The notes beneath the pieces are model-generated. The model ran no database searches. It saw nothing but the letters and a program-made list of their open reading frames with translations, and was not told where the DNA came from. From the NCBI RefSeq assembly GCF_018691265.1, contig NW_024881276.1, forward strand, positions 2,542,001-2,606,000: DNA of 64,000 bases, given 5' to 3'. Of this stretch, positions 61,901-64,000 are shown piece by piece; positions within the stretch are counted from its first letter, which is position 1, and the number at the start of each line of letters is the position of its first letter. This stretch comes from Tyto alba. Taxonomy: Eukaryota > Chordata > Aves > Strigiformes > Tytonidae. The translations under genes and the position numbers were made by a program.

Positions 61901-63099
61901 AATGGTGAAAACTCCTTTTAATTTATTTATTAGCAAGTACCAAAAAATGGATTATTTTATGCAACTGTCTTACGGGATATGGGAACTTATGCTATTAATA
62001 TAAAAGTTGTTTTTCTTGAACTCAAATAGTGCATACGTTTCTAGATCCTTCCTTTGTTGATAATATTTCCTGCCTGTGTTCCTAGCTGTGATACTAGTTC
62101 CTTACCTGTGTTTTGTCATGAAAGCATACATTAGTACAGCTGGAGAGCAGAGAAACAGATAGAAGTGGACAACTGCTGGCAGCAGCAGGCACGTAGGGCA
62201 CAATGGCAGCTTCACTTGAACTAGCGTAATACTGGTTATTGCCAAATTTTCAATTAAGCAGTGATGCTTCTGTGTTTGGTTTGGTGGTTTTTGTATTTTT
62301 ATTTTTTTTTTTTGGTCCCCGCCCCCCTTGCTGTGGTGCAATTTCATCATTGTACAACATCAGGACGATACTTAGTGACTTACGGCATTGCAGGGATTCT
62401 TCTGTTCGGCTCCGTGTGTGGATTGGCAGGAAGGGCAGCAAGCGAAGGGGTCATGAGATACACGCTGGGGAGACCTGGATGCAGCTGCCTGCTTTGCCGG
62501 AGGCTCTCTGCGTGATGTATGGCTGCTCTGCGCCGCAGCTCTGAAATGTCAGGGCTTTTCGGTGCTTGCTTAACATGAGCTTATCGGGAGGGTAGATACA
62601 GTAAAGACTGCAAAACACTGAGAGCCGAGGTAACGTGAATCATACCAGTTCTTAAAATAGAAAGCCCAGCTAAACGCTCTCTGAGGTTTTTCTGCTCAGT
62701 CATATTGGTGAAGCGTGTGCGTGCTGCTCCTGTTTCTCGCTGGCGCTTGGCGCGCCTGTGACTGCAGTCTCCTTGCAGATACAGTGCATGTGGCTGTCTT
62801 TGGGTGTCAGACCCCCTGGGGAGCTCCTGGGCCACCAGCTCCTTGTTTATGTGGCTTGGTTGGGTGCGATGACCTGATACAGGTCCGTTTTTAGTAGCAG
62901 TACGTCCACACCAGTCTTTCATCAAAGCGGATGTTGTCCTTAGCTTCGTCTTTGTTGAGTAAGTACGTGTGGGCTTGTGGGGTTTTCATTTTTCTTTTGC
63001 CCCTTGGTTATTAGATGCCTCGGTGTCAATGTCAGCTCTGAGCTTTCTTCTGAGGGAGCCCTGTAAAACAGACAGCACACGATCAGTAACTGCATCTCC

Positions 63100-63800
63100 C
63101 CTGCTGAGGTGAGAGCTCCTCGGAGCGGACGAACTCCCTGAGCTGGGTAGGCTCTTTCCCGCGTCGCTTGGTGCACGTGCGGGGGCGTAGCGAGAGGGCT
63201 GTATGCAAGCTAGCCCCTGCCTCGTGGGGTTTTTTCCTTCAGGGATCAGTTAGCTGCCACGGAGTTTCCCCGCAGCCCGACGAGAGGCGGTGGGTTTGTG
63301 AGACGCTGGCCCGAGGAAGGGAGCGCTCCCGTGATGGCTTCCCTCCGCGTCACGGCGCTCCTCCCTGCCCGGCGGGCCTGCCTGCCCTGCCAGCACCCCC
63401 CCCCGTGCCCTCCGGCACTGACCTGCTGCACCGCAGCTGAGATGGCGGCACTCCCGCGCCCTTAACGCCGACGTGGCTTTCCCGCCGGGAGCTTGTTCCT
63501 CGTTCCATTGCGCTGGGGGCTGTGTGGCTGCCCGCAAGCCGTGAGGTGGGCCCAGCCGGGGCGGGCAGGAGGGGAGCGCCGCCGGGGCATCGCACCCCCT
63601 CGGCCGTGCCCGGGCAGCGATACCACGCGCGGTTCCCTGCTGTGGGCAGCGGTGCCCTTCTCCTGAGGGCCGTGCCTTCGTTTTAGCATTTCCCCCGAGT
63701 GGGAGGTGGGTGAGGAGTGTTCACTGGGCAGACGCACCTTCAGGTGTGCGAGCACGGCGGCGCCAGGCAGTGCTGGGCTGGTTGTGGTGTCAGGGGAGGA
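63100..63800. promoter_or_regulatory. CpG-rich patch, possible intronic promoter
   Basis: This segment is clearly richer in G+C and CpG than the neighbouring intron-like DNA, with a C run near 63397-63404 and GC-box-like stretches (for example cggggcgggc near 63557). No exon was recognised. It might be an alternative promoter, enhancer or GC-rich repeat. Confidence 0.3.
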
Positions 63801-64000
63801 AGTGCTTTTCTCCTTTTTAAATTTCATTTCAAAAGCAGCCTTTCGCTCAAACTCAATATGGTATTTTGAAGGAAATAAATTTTTTTGGTGTCCAAGTCTC
63901 TGCTGCTGTTTTCCTAAAACATTGGTTCTGTTAATAAACGGCTGGTGTAAAAACAGTGTTGTGTTCAGGAGCAGAAAGTAATTATGAGGCCTGAAATAGA

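Larger units (their letters stand above)
38800..64000 (+). other. JADE3: Probable first introns of the JADE3-like gene, no coding exon found
   Basis: About 25 kb after the donor at 38800 contains no recognisable coding exon. In particular I see no sequence for the JADE3 N-terminus or PHD fingers, which would fit a gene whose first exons are non-coding and introns long. Contents by region: 39.06-52.0 kb, unique DNA with A/T tracts (43791-43809, 45701-45718, 46022-46042); 52.07-52.86 kb, a CR1 remnant; 52.9-64 kb, further A/T tracts (53544-53571 C then A; 54865-54894 T30; 56885-56908 A24) and a GA repeat (57415-57432). Frames of up to 169 codons (48696-49205, minus strand) have no recognisable domain. 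Confidence 0.5.

Noticed and set aside
55880..64000. JADE3 coding start within the window
   Set aside because: I looked for the expected N-terminal and PHD-finger coding sequence and did not find it. The gene name therefore rests only on conserved order.

Overview
This is vertebrate nuclear DNA, most likely from a bird. The evidence is an intact five-exon RP2 gene whose internal exon sizes equal those of human RP2, a degraded CR1-type LINE, and retroviral LTRs of kinds I recognise from bird genomes. Coding density is very low. Nearly all long open frames are chance frames in GC-rich or low-complexity DNA. I cannot name the species.

Layout. 1-9.75 kb: intergenic DNA with no gene that I can support. 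9.75-11.17 kb: an old forward LTR of about 0.74 kb, split by a younger internally deleted retroviral insertion (10136-10811) with a perfect 6-bp target duplication, GGTGTC. 11.17-12.92 kb: RP2 CpG island, promoter and exon 1, flanked by two nearly identical 0.24-0.26 kb direct repeats. 12.08-28.18 kb: the rest of RP2 on the plus strand (exons 2-5), with an antisense LTR of the same family as the 9.75 kb one at about 16.2-17.2 kb in intron 1. 28.18-30.7 kb: RP2 3' UTR with three candidate poly(A) signals. 30.7-37.4 kb: intergenic. 37.4-39.05 kb: a very GC-rich CpG island with two short upstream-type ORFs and a good splice donor at 38800. It is read as the non-coding first exon of the next plus-strand gene. 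By conserved human order (SLC9A7 - RP2 - JADE3) this is probably JADE3, but no JADE3 protein-coding exon lies in the window. 38.8-64 kb: probably the first introns of that gene, holding one candidate 53-bp non-coding exon (55878-55930), a decayed CR1 at about 52.1-52.9 kb and a CpG-rich patch at 63.1-63.8 kb.

RP2 is a lipid-anchored GTPase-activating protein for the small GTPase ARL3, and it acts in ciliary and photoreceptor protein trafficking. Here it is predicted at 378 residues against 350 in human. The extra 28 residues are all in exon 1 and include an uninterrupted run of 20 glutamines between the acylation site and the TBCC-like domain.

Most notable observations: the RP2 polyglutamine tract; a perfect three-unit heat-shock element kept in both copies of the older LTR family, which sit in opposite orientation around RP2 exon 1; the near-identical direct repeats bracketing that exon; the nested, internally deleted provirus; and a CAG-repeat upstream ORF in the putative JADE3 leader.
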